From an uncultured Agitococcus sp. (GTDB lineage: Bacteria; Pseudomonadota; Gammaproteobacteria; Pseudomonadales; Moraxellaceae), in assembly GCF_937920075.1 (NCBI RefSeq), contig NZ_CALETI010000296.1, positions 1 to 7,063 on the forward strand: a stretch of DNA of 7,063 nt, written 5' to 3'. The notes under the pieces are model-generated. The model had not been told where the DNA came from. It saw only the letters and a list, made by a program, of their open reading frames with translations, and made no database searches. Both the position numbers and the translations under genes were made by a program. This document shows positions 1 to 6,307 of this stretch, piece by piece. Positions within the stretch are counted from its first letter, which is position 1. Each line of letters begins with the position of its first letter.

Positions 1-2
1 AC

Positions 3-13
3 GCGGTTACCGC
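3..13. repeat. Short perfect palindrome in the leader of the c-di-GMP gene
   Basis: GCGGT, one central base, then ACCGC form a perfect 5-bp inverted repeat at the window edge. No T-run follows it on either strand, so nothing marks it as a terminator. It may be the end of a larger element cut by the window. Confidence 0.3.
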
Positions 14-43
14 TTATTTATTCGCATTGCAACCGTTTTCATG

Positions 44-67
44 GTTACTGAGCGTAGTCGAAGTAAC
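44..67. repeat. Dispersed-type palindromic repeat (core TGAGCGTAGTCGAAG)
   Basis: The arms GTTACT (44-49) and AGTAAC (62-67) are perfect complements around a 12-base centre. The core TGAGCGTAGTCGAAG matches, from memory, a short repeat scattered between genes in many bacterial genomes. It lies about 90 bases before the start of the GGDEF-EAL gene. No T-run follows it, so it is better read as a repeat than as an intrinsic terminator. There is no second copy in this window. Confidence 0.5.
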
Positions 68-144
68 GGTTTTATGCTCACAAAACGCGATAATTTCAAC
101 GAAATGCGTAAGTCCAGTCTTTACATCATTAATTTGCAGATGTT

Positions 145-149
145 AGGGG
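145..149 (+). promoter_or_regulatory. Ribosome binding site of the GGDEF-EAL gene
   Basis: AGGGG lies 6 bases before the ATG at 156, which fixes that start codon. I could not find a convincing -35/-10 pair between 1 and 144. GATAAT at 89-94 resembles a -10 box but has no good -35 partner. Confidence 0.6.
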
Positions 150-155
150 TAGAAG

Positions 156-2429
156 ATGAGCCAAATAGCATTACCTGACGTTGAAATGATTCAAACTTTG
201 GCTAACCAAGATAGTTGTTGGCAGCCTATTTTGCATCAGCTTCAACAGTCGGTAGAACATTTGGCACACTTTGGCCGTTGGTGGTTACATCTTCCTTCAC
301 AACGTTTATTATTGTCTCAGGGTGCAAGTCATTTATTAGATATTGCTATTGGTAGCTATAATTTAAACGATGTGTTAGAAAAAGCTATTCCTTTAGATCA
401 GGCTAATTTTAGAGATAATTTATTATCTATACAGTTAAATGCTTATGATTGTCGTGTATTGCACCATCTTAATGGTTTACGTTGGTTAAAAGTCACTGAA
501 TTAGCAGTTAACCACGATATTAAATCGGGTGTGATTGTTGATAATACCAGTGAAAAATTAGCCTTGATGCGTGAACGTTTTAGTTTTGCCACCAGTCAGT
601 TTTTAGTCTCGGCGCAACAAATTGAAGCAGCGATTACCAAAGTGATTCAATTGGTGTGTGAAAATTTGGGTTGGGATTGGGGCGCGTATTGGGCAATGGA
701 ACAACGTCATCAATCCGAAGCACGGTTAAATTGCAAATATTATTGGCATCATCCACAACAACCTCTAGTTCCTTTTACTGATAACAGTTTGGCCTTGTCT
801 ATGGGCGCAGGAGAGGGCTTAGTGGGTACAGTTTGGCATACGTCACAACCAAGTTGGGTTGAAAATATGGAAAATGATTATGGTTTTTTGCGCCGTAATA
901 GTGCCAAGCTCTGTGGTTTAAAATCGGGATATGCCTTTCCAATTTCGTATGTATCGAGTGATGGTACACGTCATAGTGTTGGGGTGATGGAGTTTTTTAG
1001 CTTTTTTTCGCGCCAACAAGAAGCACAACTGCCCAATTTGTCGGCAATGATTGGCGCGTTAGTCGCGCAAACTATTCAACGCATGGAGCAACAAGAAAGT
1101 ATTCAACAATTAGCGCGCATAGATGACTTAACAGGCATTTATAATCGTCAATATTTTCATGATGTCTTAGATCGAGCTTGTTTTAAAGCCACTGCCAATC
1201 AACAATCGTTTGCGGTGTTATTTATTGATTTAGACCGTTTTAAACCGATTAATGATGGTTTTGGCCATGATGCAGGTAATTTAGTCTTACAAGAATTTGC
1301 TCGCCGTTTGCAAAATTTAGTCGGTGAAAATAGTATTATTGGTCGTTTAGGGGGCGATGAATTTGCTATTTTGGCGCGTAATAGCCAAAGTTTGCCCGAA
1401 TTACAGATACTTGCCGAACAAGTTTTGTTAGCAGCACGAACCCCCTTTTATTTTGCAGGCCATGAATTAACCGTTTCTGCCAGTGTTGGAGTGAGTGTTT
1501 TTCCTGATAATGGCTGGACAAGCGCGGAGTTAGTACGAAGTGCAGATATGGCGATGTACAAAAGCAAACAGCGTGGTCGTAATGCGTTGACTTTTGTGTC
1601 TGAAGATAGCTCGGAAGATTTGGCCAAAGAGCGGTCATTGTTGGTTCAACAAATTACTATCGAAGCGGAATTGCATCATGCCTTAGTTAAACAACAATTC
1701 TTTTTGGACTATCAGCCAATTTTTGATTTTAACGCGGTGGGAATGCGTATGGTCGCGGTTGAGGCATTAATTCGCTGGCGACGAGCCAATGGTGATATTG
1801 TCCATCCCGATGTGTTTATTCCCATTGCTGAGCAAAGTCGGTTGATTGTGCAAATTGGTCGTTGGGTATTTAAACAAGCCTGTTTAGACTTACTGCATTT
1901 GCAACAATCAGGTTTTAAGGATTTACAACTTAACGTTAACATGGCTGCTTTGGAGTTTACTAATCCCAGTTTGCCGTATGAACTTAATGAAATTGCTGAG
2001 CAATGTGGTCTAGCTCCACGTTATTTGTGTTTAGAAATTACCGAAGGCATGATTATGCGTCAACCAGATAAAGTCATTGGTGTGATGCGTTCTTTACGCA
2101 AATTAGGCTTTAAAATTAGTTTGGATGATTTTGGCGTGGGACATTCGTCTTTAACCCGTTTAAAAGTGTTGCCTATCTCCTCACTCAAAATTGATCGTTC
2201 TTTTGTGATGGGTTTACCTGATGACCGCGGCGATAGAGCGATTGTGCGTACCATTTTAGACTTAGGTAAACATATGCACTTAGCGGTAGTGGCGGAAGGC
2301 GTAGAAACCGATAGACAGTTAAGTTATTTACGTCAGTTTGGCTGTCATTTAATTCAGGGGTATGTGTTGAGTAAACCCTTGTCTATAAAAGCGTTATTAC
2401 AAGAGTATTTAGAGCGGCATTATGCTTAA
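156..2429 (+). CDS. Diguanylate cyclase/phosphodiesterase with PAS-like, GAF, GGDEF and EAL domains
   Basis: This predicted cyclic-di-GMP turnover enzyme has 757 residues. Residues about 35-135 look like a diverged PAS domain (GLRWLKV near 107, then SGVIVDNTSEK near 124). Residues about 150-310 form a GAF domain. GGDEF spans about 317-480, with IDLDRF (357-362) and an intact GGDEF signature at 399-403. The RxxD inhibitory site expected nine residues before that signature is absent (GENS there). EAL spans about 497-750 and has every expected metal and catalytic residue: E536 in EAL, N595, E627, D657 and D658, K678, E714 and Q734. The phosphodiesterase is therefore probably active. The cyclase may also be active, or GGDEF may only bind GTP and tune EAL, as in related proteins. 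There is no membrane segment or signal peptide, so it is a cytosolic sensor; the ligand is unknown. It converges with the DCC gene at its 3' end. Confidence 0.93.
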   Translation: MSQIALPDVEMIQTLANQDSCWQPILHQLQQSVEHLAHFGRWWLHLPSQRLLLSQGASHLLDIAIGSYNLNDVLEKAIPLDQANFRDNLLSIQLNAYDCRVLHHLNGLRWLKVTELAVNHDIKSGVIVDNTSEKLALMRERFSFATSQFLVSAQQIEAAITKVIQLVCENLGWDWGAYWAMEQRHQSEARLNCKYYWHHPQQPLVPFTDNSLALSMGAGEGLVGTVWHTSQPSWVENMENDYGFLRRNSAKLCGLKSGYAFPISYVSSDGTRHSVGVMEFFSFFSRQQEAQLPNLSAMIGALVAQTIQRMEQQESIQQLARIDDLTGIYNRQYFHDVLDRACFKATANQQSFAVLFIDLDRFKPINDGFGHDAGNLVLQEFARRLQNLVGENSIIGRLGGDEFAILARNSQSLPELQILAEQVLLAARTPFYFAGHELTVSASVGVSVFPDNGWTSAELVRSADMAMYKSKQRGRNALTFVSEDSSEDLAKERSLLVQQITIEAELHHALVKQQFFLDYQPIFDFNAVGMRMVAVEALIRWRRANGDIVHPDVFIPIAEQSRLIVQIGRWVFKQACLDLLHLQQSGFKDLQLNVNMAALEFTNPSLPYELNEIAEQCGLAPRYLCLEITEGMIMRQPDKVIGVMRSLRKLGFKISLDDFGVGHSSLTRLKVLPISSLKIDRSFVMGLPDDRGDRAIVRTILDLGKHMHLAVVAEGVETDRQLSYLRQFGCHLIQGYVLSKPLSIKALLQEYLERHYA

Positions 2430-2455
2430 TCAACATTTAAAAAGCGTTGATTAAG
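2425..2455. repeat. Perfect inverted repeat spanning the convergent stop codons
   Basis: CTTAATCAAC (2425-2434) and GTTGATTAAG (2446-2455) are perfect 10-bp complements around an 11-base loop. The left arm holds both stop codons: TAA at 2427-2429 on plus, and TAA read from 2428-2426 on minus. The right arm lies inside the last codons of the DCC gene. The stem is AT-rich and no T-run follows on either side. It could act as a weak bidirectional terminator or an mRNA 3'-end stabiliser, but it is not a textbook terminator. Confidence 0.5.
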
Positions 2456-2857
2456 TTGTGCATTAGGCATTAAACAAACATCACGTTTGCCAAATAAACG
2501 ATAACGATTTTGGGCGATACGATCATAGAGCCAGTCACGGATGACGACAGGCATAATTTGTGAGACTTTAGCAAACACACGCCATGCCCAATTAAATTGC
2601 GCGACAATTTTAAAAAAAGCCTGAGTTTTGTAATAGGCTTGGCCGTTTTCTATATAGACCATCGTATCAAATTGAGTCGTTGGCAAACCACACCACGTTA
2701 ACAGGGCTTGGCCTTCGGCAGATTGCACCGAGGCAAACTTAAACTGTCCAAGTTTGTCGCGTTTAACGACAAATTGCACCCATGCGGCACACAAATTACA
2801 CACACCATCAAACAAAATAATTTTAGGGTAATTTTGGACTAACTGTGTCGCATTCAT
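2426..2857 (-). CDS. DCC-family (DUF393) thiol-disulfide oxidoreductase-like protein
   Basis: The 143-residue protein is of normal length for the DCC (DUF393, YuxK-like) family. It carries the family's D-G-V-C-N-L-C motif at D17, C20 and C23, followed by KRDKLGQFKFASVQS (32-46). It also has the typical C-terminal block RYRLFGKRDVCLMP. The family is named for the conserved Asp-Cys-Cys and is predicted to have a thioredoxin-like fold with a CxxC redox centre. The real substrate is not established, so the function is family-level only. No signal peptide is seen. The start is ATG at 2857, 8 bases after the stop of the zinc-ribbon gene. AGG, overlapping that stop, lies 7 bases upstream as the ribosome binding site. 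It is probably the last gene of a prlC-led transcript. Confidence 0.88.
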   Translation of the reverse strand: MNATQLVQNYPKIILFDGVCNLCAAWVQFVVKRDKLGQFKFASVQSAEGQALLTWCGLPTTQFDTMVYIENGQAYYKTQAFFKIVAQFNWAWRVFAKVSQIMPVVIRDWLYDRIAQNRYRLFGKRDVCLMPNAQLNQRFLNVD

Positions 2858-2865
2858 AAGTTTAC

Positions 2866-3084
2866 CTATTTAAACCTAACAATATTAACAACACTCTCGT
2901 TTTGTTGTGGGTGCTCGGCTTGCATCACTGCATCAGCACGATTTTCGTGATAACCACAGCTTACGCACTCAATCCATTCTTGATCGGTTTCGCTGTCTTT
3001 ACACCAACGAATCACATCTTGTTTTTGACATTGTTTGCAAGTTGCCCCTGCAATAAAACGTTTCTTGAGCATGTTTTTTACCAC
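2866..3084 (-). CDS. yheV: YheV-family zinc-ribbon protein (DUF2387)
   Basis: This 72-residue protein has two CxxC pairs, C16/C19 and C40/C43, that should bind one zinc in a ribbon fold. The block KKRFIAGATC matches the conserved N-terminus of YheV proteins. The family is found next to prlC in many gammaproteobacteria, and the same order occurs here, 52 bases after the prlC stop. Its molecular function is unknown. Two starts are possible: GTG at 3084 and ATG at 3072. The ATG would match the short N-terminus of E. coli YheV. However, GGGAG (3097-3093) lies 8 bases before the GTG, a good distance, and 20 bases before the ATG, which is too far. I therefore chose the GTG. An extra cysteine (C28) sits between the pairs. 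Translation may be limited by the hairpin just upstream. Confidence 0.85.
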   Translation of the reverse strand: MVKNMLKKRFIAGATCKQCQKQDVIRWCKDSETDQEWIECVSCGYHENRADAVMQAEHPQQNESVVNIVRFK

Positions 3085-3090
3085 TTGAAT

Positions 3091-3130
3091 ATCTCCCTAA
3101 TGACCATGATACTTTGGCCATTAGGGGGAT
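3091..3130 (-). promoter_or_regulatory. mRNA hairpin sequestering the yheV-like ribosome binding site
   Basis: In the minus-strand transcript, CCCUAAUG (3126-3119) pairs perfectly with CAUUAGGG (3102-3095). The stem continues inward through one G-U and three more pairs to an 8-base loop (3114-3107), giving 12 continuous pairs. After one C-A mismatch, three outer pairs extend it to 3130/3091. The Shine-Dalgarno GGGAG (3097-3093) is inside the 3' arm. The stem starts 6 bases after the prlC stop, so a ribosome finishing prlC would cover part of it. No U-run follows, so it is not an intrinsic terminator. Its role in translation control is inference. Confidence 0.5.
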
Positions 3131-3136
3131 TAAAAA

Positions 3137-5146
3137 TTAAGCTTTTTCCAAGCCACTATGACGCAATAACGCATCAATATTTGGTTCTCTGCCTCTAAAC
3201 GCCACAAATAACTCTAAAGCAGGTTGACTGCCGCCTTTGGCCAACACATTTTGTCTAAACGATAAGCCTGTTTCGCGGTTAAAAATACCTTCTTGTTCAA
3301 AGCGCGAAAAGGCATCACTCGACAACACTTCTGCCCATTTATAGCTGTAGTAACCTGCGGCATAACCACCTGCAAAAATATGGCTAAAACTATGCTGAAA
3401 ACGATTAAAGGCAGGAGGTGACATCACGCTAACCTCATTACGTACCGCATTTAATGTCTCTTGAATGCCTTGCGCGGTTAAAGGTGCTTGGCTATGAATA
3501 CGCAAATCAAACAGGGCAAACTCTAATTGGCGTAAGGTTTGTAAGCCTGATTGAAAGTTTTTTGCCGCTAACAAATTGTCTAATAATACTTTAGGCAAGG
3601 CCTCGCCTGTCTCGATATGTTGAGTCATTAAGGCAAGGGCTTGTTCTTCCCAACACCAATGTTCCATAAATTGACTGGGTAACTCCACCGCATCCCACGC
3701 CACACCATGAATCCCACCCACAGCCGTGACATCGACTTCGGTCAGCATATGATGTAAGCCATGACCAAACTCATGGAACAAGGTAATCACTTCATCATGA
3801 GTTAATAAAGCAGGTTTGTCGCCAACAGGGGGATTAAAGTTACAGGTTAAAAAGGCAATGGGTAGTTGTGTCGCGCGGCGTGATTGGCAATTGCTCATCC
3901 ATGCACCACCGCGTTTATTGGCGCGGGCATAAGGGTCTAAATAAAATGAGGCAATGGTTTTGCCTTGTTCACTGATGGTGTAATAGGTAACATCTTCTGC
4001 CCAAACATCAACTTGTTGAGCGCGAATGTCTACGCCATACAAACGTTCAGCAATTTTAAATAAACCATCAATCACCATCGGCGCAGGGAAATACGCTCTT
4101 AATACTTCTTGCGACAAATTGTGTTTTTGCTGTTTGAGTTTTTCCGAGACATAACTGGTGTCCCACGGTTGCAAATCATTGATTCCCAACGTTGCAGCAA
4201 ATTCGCGTAATTCGGCTAAGTCTTGTTGTGCCGCAGGTTTGGCGCGTTGCGCCAACTCTTGTAAAAACTGCATGACCACATCAACCGAAGAGGCCATTTT
4301 GGGCACTAAGGATAATTGTGCGTAGTTGTCATAACCTAATAATTGCGCTTGCTCATAACGCAAACTTAAAATTTCGGCCATGAATGCGGAGTTATCAAAT
4401 TTGCCATCGGCACTTAATTCGGAAGCACGGGTCACATAAGCGGTATAAACTTCTTGGCGCAAAGCACGGTCATTGGCGTAAGTCATTACTGCTAAATATG
4501 CAGGAATATCCAAGGTGGCAACATGACCTGTTAAGCCACGTTGTTGGGCTAATTGTGCCAGTAAACCTTGATGCGCTTCGGGTAAGCCTTGTAATTCAGT
4601 GTCGGTTAAGGGTTTATGCCATGCTTGTGTTGCATCTAATAAATTATCGGCAAACTTAGCACTCAAGGCTGATAAACGTTCTTCGATGTCGGCAAAACGT
4701 TGTTTTTTGTCATCAGCTAAGGCCACACCACTGAGTTTAAAATCGCGTAGGGCGTTTTTAATAGTTTGTTGTTGGGCGGTGCTGAGTTGTTCAAAGTCGG
4801 CACTGTCGGCTAATTGTTGGTAGCTTTGATAGAGTTTGCTGTTTTGGCCAATTTCGGTGTAATAGGCAGAAATTTTAGCTAAACACTGATTATACGCATC
4901 ACGCCAAGCAGGGCTGTTGGTAACAGCATTTAAATGACTGACTAACGACCATGCTTTGCTGAGTGTGTCATCTAGTTCTTCTAGCTGAGCAGGTAATGAT
5001 TGCCATGTGGGTTGCTGTTGGTCTGCAATGGCGGCAATTTTTTCACGGTTATGGCTTAATAGTTGTTCGATGGTAGGAACAACAAGCTCAGGGGTGATTT
5101 GGGAAAAAGCAGGCAATTGTTGTTGGGGGAGTAGGGGATTAGTCAT
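3137..5146 (-). CDS. prlC: Oligopeptidase A (M3 family zinc metallopeptidase)
   Basis: This cytosolic zinc peptidase degrades short peptides, including cleaved signal peptides in E. coli. Counting from the ATG it has 669 residues, close to the E. coli protein's 680. The zinc site HEFGH is at H458-E459-H462, followed by the third ligand region DAVELPSQF (glutamate about 488). The C-terminal block FAGGYAAGYYSYKWAEVLS, conserved in M3 peptidases and holding substrate-binding tyrosines, is intact. A TTG at 5158 would add four residues, but I chose ATG 5146. The sequence MTNPLL that follows matches the known E. coli PrlC start, and GGA lies 7 bases upstream. The gene looks complete. It leads the zinc-ribbon and DCC genes and is divergent from the toxin-antitoxin module. 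E. coli prlC is heat-shock regulated; I see no clear heat-shock promoter here. Confidence 0.96.
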   Translation of the reverse strand: MTNPLLPQQQLPAFSQITPELVVPTIEQLLSHNREKIAAIADQQQPTWQSLPAQLEELDDTLSKAWSLVSHLNAVTNSPAWRDAYNQCLAKISAYYTEIGQNSKLYQSYQQLADSADFEQLSTAQQQTIKNALRDFKLSGVALADDKKQRFADIEERLSALSAKFADNLLDATQAWHKPLTDTELQGLPEAHQGLLAQLAQQRGLTGHVATLDIPAYLAVMTYANDRALRQEVYTAYVTRASELSADGKFDNSAFMAEILSLRYEQAQLLGYDNYAQLSLVPKMASSVDVVMQFLQELAQRAKPAAQQDLAELREFAATLGINDLQPWDTSYVSEKLKQQKHNLSQEVLRAYFPAPMVIDGLFKIAERLYGVDIRAQQVDVWAEDVTYYTISEQGKTIASFYLDPYARANKRGGAWMSNCQSRRATQLPIAFLTCNFNPPVGDKPALLTHDEVITLFHEFGHGLHHMLTEVDVTAVGGIHGVAWDAVELPSQFMEHWCWEEQALALMTQHIETGEALPKVLLDNLLAAKNFQSGLQTLRQLEFALFDLRIHSQAPLTAQGIQETLNAVRNEVSVMSPPAFNRFQHSFSHIFAGGYAAGYYSYKWAEVLSSDAFSRFEQEGIFNRETGLSFRQNVLAKGGSQPALELFVAFRGREPNIDALLRHSGLEKA

Positions 5147-5186
5147 GCGGATGTCCAATATAGTCTATTACTAGGGGCTAAGATGA

Positions 5187-5214
5187 TTTGTAACCAAGTT
5201 AAAGTAAATGTCAA
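5187..5214 (-). promoter_or_regulatory. Candidate sigma70 promoter for prlC
   Basis: On the minus strand a perfect TTGACA -35 box (5214-5209) is followed after 16 bases by TACAAA (5192-5187), a 4-of-6 match to the -10 box. That leaves a leader of roughly 35 bases before the prlC ATG at 5146. The -10 is weak, so this is the best candidate in the divergent gap rather than a certain call. Confidence 0.45.
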
Positions 5215-5229
5215 GATTGATACCTTATG

Positions 5230-5259
5230 TTGATTGTTTTTGACTATAATGTACATAAT
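5230..5259 (+). promoter_or_regulatory. Promoter region of the toxin-antitoxin operon
   Basis: A perfect TATAAT lies at 5245-5250 but lacks a good -35 at normal spacing (TTGATA at 5217-5222 is 22 bases away). An alternative pair is TTGATT (5230-5235), 18 bases, then CATAAT (5254-5259). Either choice overlaps the palindrome starting at 5250, so a bound repressor would block RNA polymerase. Confidence 0.5.
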
Positions 5260-5270
5260 AGTTATGTACA
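5250..5270. promoter_or_regulatory. Palindromic operator of the toxin-antitoxin operon
   Basis: TGTACATAA (5250-5258) and TTATGTACA (5262-5270) are perfect 9-bp complements separated by TAG. The site overlaps the candidate -10 boxes and ends 13 bases before the antitoxin ATG. DUF1778 antitoxins carry a DNA-binding ribbon-helix-helix and, with their GNAT toxins, repress their own promoters through such palindromes. Assignment as that operator is inferred from position and symmetry. Confidence 0.65.
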
Positions 5271-5283
5271 AAAGGTCTTTGTC

Positions 5284-5550
5284 ATGCACAATCAAACTAT
5301 TGCGATGGAGCGTATTAATTTACGCGCATCTGCTCAAGCTAAACAAGTTATTGAACAAGCGGCTCAACTTATGGGTACAAATTTGAGTGCCTTCATGCTT
5401 AATCAATCATACGAAGCGGCTTTACGAATTATAAACCAACATCAAGTGTGGCTATTAGCGAATGCCGACAGAGATGCTTTGTTAGACGCGTTAGATAATC
5501 CCCAAGAACCAACACAAGCTTTGCGTGATTTGATGGCGTTATCTAAATGA
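5284..5550 (+). CDS. DUF1778 (TacA-like) ribbon-helix-helix antitoxin
   Basis: The 88-residue protein has the ribbon-helix-helix pattern of DUF1778 antitoxins. A short beta strand MERINLRAS (8-16) is followed by helices QAKQVIEQAAQLMG (18-31) and the NLSAFMLNQSYEAA segment (33-46). The C-terminal tail, about 47-88, should wrap and inhibit the partner acetyltransferase, as in TacA/TacT and AtaR/AtaT. I chose ATG 5284 because AAAGG sits 8 bases upstream. An in-frame ATG at 5227 has no binding site and would put the operator palindrome inside the gene. The stop overlaps the toxin start by 4 bases (ATGA, 5547-5550), so the two are co-transcribed and probably translationally coupled. The antitoxin likely represses its own promoter at 5250-5270. 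Confidence 0.88.
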   Translation: MHNQTIAMERINLRASAQAKQVIEQAAQLMGTNLSAFMLNQSYEAALRIINQHQVWLLANADRDALLDALDNPQEPTQALRDLMALSK

Positions 5551-6044
5551 CGCAATATATTATCGCTTTGTTAGATAAACACCATCAACGCAAAACATTT
5601 GACTGTGGGCAGGAGGATTTAAACAATTTTATTCAGCTTTATGCTTTACAACAACAAAAGCGACAGCAAAATAAAACTTATGTGGCTTATACACCAGAGC
5701 AGCAAATTATTGGTTTTTATAGTCTTAATGTTGGCGCGATTGCTTTTGAAGAAATGCCTGCTGAAATACAAAAGCGTTTAGCACGTTATCCTATTCCAAC
5801 GGTATATATTGGACGTTTTGCGGTTGATGTTAGTCATCAAGGAAAGGGATTGGGGAAGGTGTTATTGTCTCATGCCTTGCATAGAGTTTGTGAGATAGCC
5901 GCAATTGCTGGTGTGACGGTAGTTGCGGTTGATGCTAAAAATCAACAGGTAGCACAGTTTTATCAGACTATGGGTTTTAGGGCATTGCCTAGTCAGCCTT
6001 TAAAATTATTTTTGCCTGTCACAGAATTGTTAAAAGTCTTGTAG
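5547..6044 (+). CDS. GNAT-family acetyltransferase toxin (TacT/AtaT-like)
   Basis: Toxins of this class use acetyl-CoA to acetylate the amino group of charged tRNAs, which stops translation. The 165-residue length is normal for the class. The family opening FDCGQEDLNNF (18-28) is present. The acetyl-CoA-binding motif A is clear: RFAVDVSHQGKGLGKVLL (90-107), with the pyrophosphate-binding loop QGKGLG at 98-103. Y139 in FYQTMGF (138-144) matches the tyrosine that acts as catalytic acid in TacT-like toxins. All key residues look intact, so the toxin should be active. It has no obvious ribosome binding site of its own and overlaps the antitoxin stop, so translation probably depends on coupling. 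Which tRNA it targets cannot be read from sequence. The stop codon lies inside a palindromic repeat. Confidence 0.9.
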   Translation: MTQYIIALLDKHHQRKTFDCGQEDLNNFIQLYALQQQKRQQNKTYVAYTPEQQIIGFYSLNVGAIAFEEMPAEIQKRLARYPIPTVYIGRFAVDVSHQGKGLGKVLLSHALHRVCEIAAIAGVTVVAVDAKNQQVAQFYQTMGFRALPSQPLKLFLPVTELLKVL

Positions 6045-6081
6045 CGTGTGGTTGAGGGATGAAACCCGCGATAACCAACCA
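6041..6081. repeat. Palindromic repeat overlapping the toxin stop codon
   Basis: TGGTTG (6049-6054) and CAACCA (6076-6081) are perfect complements, with an internal GGG/CCC pair (6056-6058 and 6065-6067). The sequence GTAGCGTGTGGTTGAGGGAT resembles, from memory, the widespread GTAGGGTGGGTTGAGCGAAG type of intergenic repeat. The element begins at the toxin's stop codon (TAG, 6042-6044). It may double as a 3' mRNA stem, but no T-run follows. Confidence 0.45.
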
Positions 6082-6088
6082 TATTTGC

Positions 6089-6121
6089 CGTAGCCGCGTA
6101 TGCAGCTTAGCGAAATACGGG
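6089..6121. repeat. Intergenic palindromic repeat (CGTATGCAGC type), copy 1
   Basis: CGTAT (6097-6101) pairs with ATACG (6115-6119) around CAGCTTAGCG. Read on minus, it gives GTATTTCGC, GCTGCAT and GGCTACGG blocks. A diverged copy in the opposite orientation lies at 6180-6210. The pattern resembles short mobile palindromes of the REP kind, although no transposase is visible here. Confidence 0.45.
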
Positions 6122-6142
6122 TTATAAAAAGAAAGGTTTTGT

Positions 6143-6178
6143 ATGAATATACACAAGGCATTGTTTTTAGAGATTTAG
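6143..6178 (+). other. Eleven-codon open frame with a good ribosome binding site
   Basis: AAAGG sits 6 bases before ATG 6143, but the frame stops after 11 codons at TAG 6176-6178. Beyond that stop the same frame stays open to TAG 6386-6388, but it runs through the palindromic repeats and looks like no family I know. It could be a leader peptide, a gene start broken by repeat insertion, or chance. Chance is most likely. Confidence 0.15.
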
Positions 6179-6179
6179 T

Positions 6180-6210
6180 CCTGTATTCCGCGATGCTCCA
6201 TTCAGGCTAC
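6180..6210. repeat. Intergenic palindromic repeat, inverted diverged copy 2
   Basis: CCTG (6180-6183) and CAGG (6203-6206) bound the element, which then ends in GGCTAC-like sequence (6205-6210). Its blocks GTATTCCGC, GCTCCAT and GGCTAC align with the minus strand of the repeat at 6089-6121 (GTATTTCGC, GCTGCAT, GGCTAC). The two are therefore inverted copies of one repeat type, about 60 bases apart. Confidence 0.45.
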
Positions 6211-6262
6211 TATACTACAGGCACTGAGCAAGGCTGCAATAAGTGGTAGAAGTTTTTTCATC

Positions 6263-6272
6263 GATAATTATC
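6263..6272. repeat. 10-base palindrome GATAATTATC with a nearby partial copy
   Basis: GATAATTATC is its own reverse complement, and GATAATT recurs at 6281-6287. The stretch is AT-rich and may be chance or a protein-binding site. No flanking gene start makes use of it obvious. Confidence 0.2.
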
Positions 6273-6307
6273 CGAGTCTTGATAATTTTAACTATGTGTT
6301 TTTGATA

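Noticed and set aside
2..178. A plus-strand frame open from the window edge to TGA 176-178, overlapping the start of the GGDEF-EAL gene
   Set aside because: It reads through the palindromic repeat and the ribosome binding site of the real gene, resembles no known protein end, and is short enough to be chance. A gene tail from outside the window cannot be fully excluded.
1366..2254. Minus-strand frames of 64 to 90 codons inside the GGDEF-EAL gene
   Set aside because: They are antisense to strongly conserved catalytic domains and show no features of their own.
3091..3130. The prlC-yheV gap hairpin as an intrinsic terminator
   Set aside because: No T-run follows the stem on either strand, and a tightly linked downstream gene begins within a few bases.
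2902..3198. Plus-strand 98-codon frame opposite the zinc-ribbon gene and prlC end
   Set aside because: It is antisense to two well-supported genes and has no family features; it is a shadow frame.
4384..4823. Plus-strand frames of 74 and 91 codons inside prlC
   Set aside because: They are antisense shadows of a well-conserved peptidase, with no ribosome binding site or recognisable protein.
5147..5158. TTG start four codons upstream of the prlC ATG
   Set aside because: ATG 5146 has GGA 7 bases upstream and begins with MTNPLL, as in E. coli PrlC.
5227..5283. Upstream ATG extending the antitoxin by 19 residues
   Set aside because: It has no ribosome binding site, and the extension would place the promoter and operator palindrome inside the coding region. 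ATG 5284 has AAAGG at a good distance.
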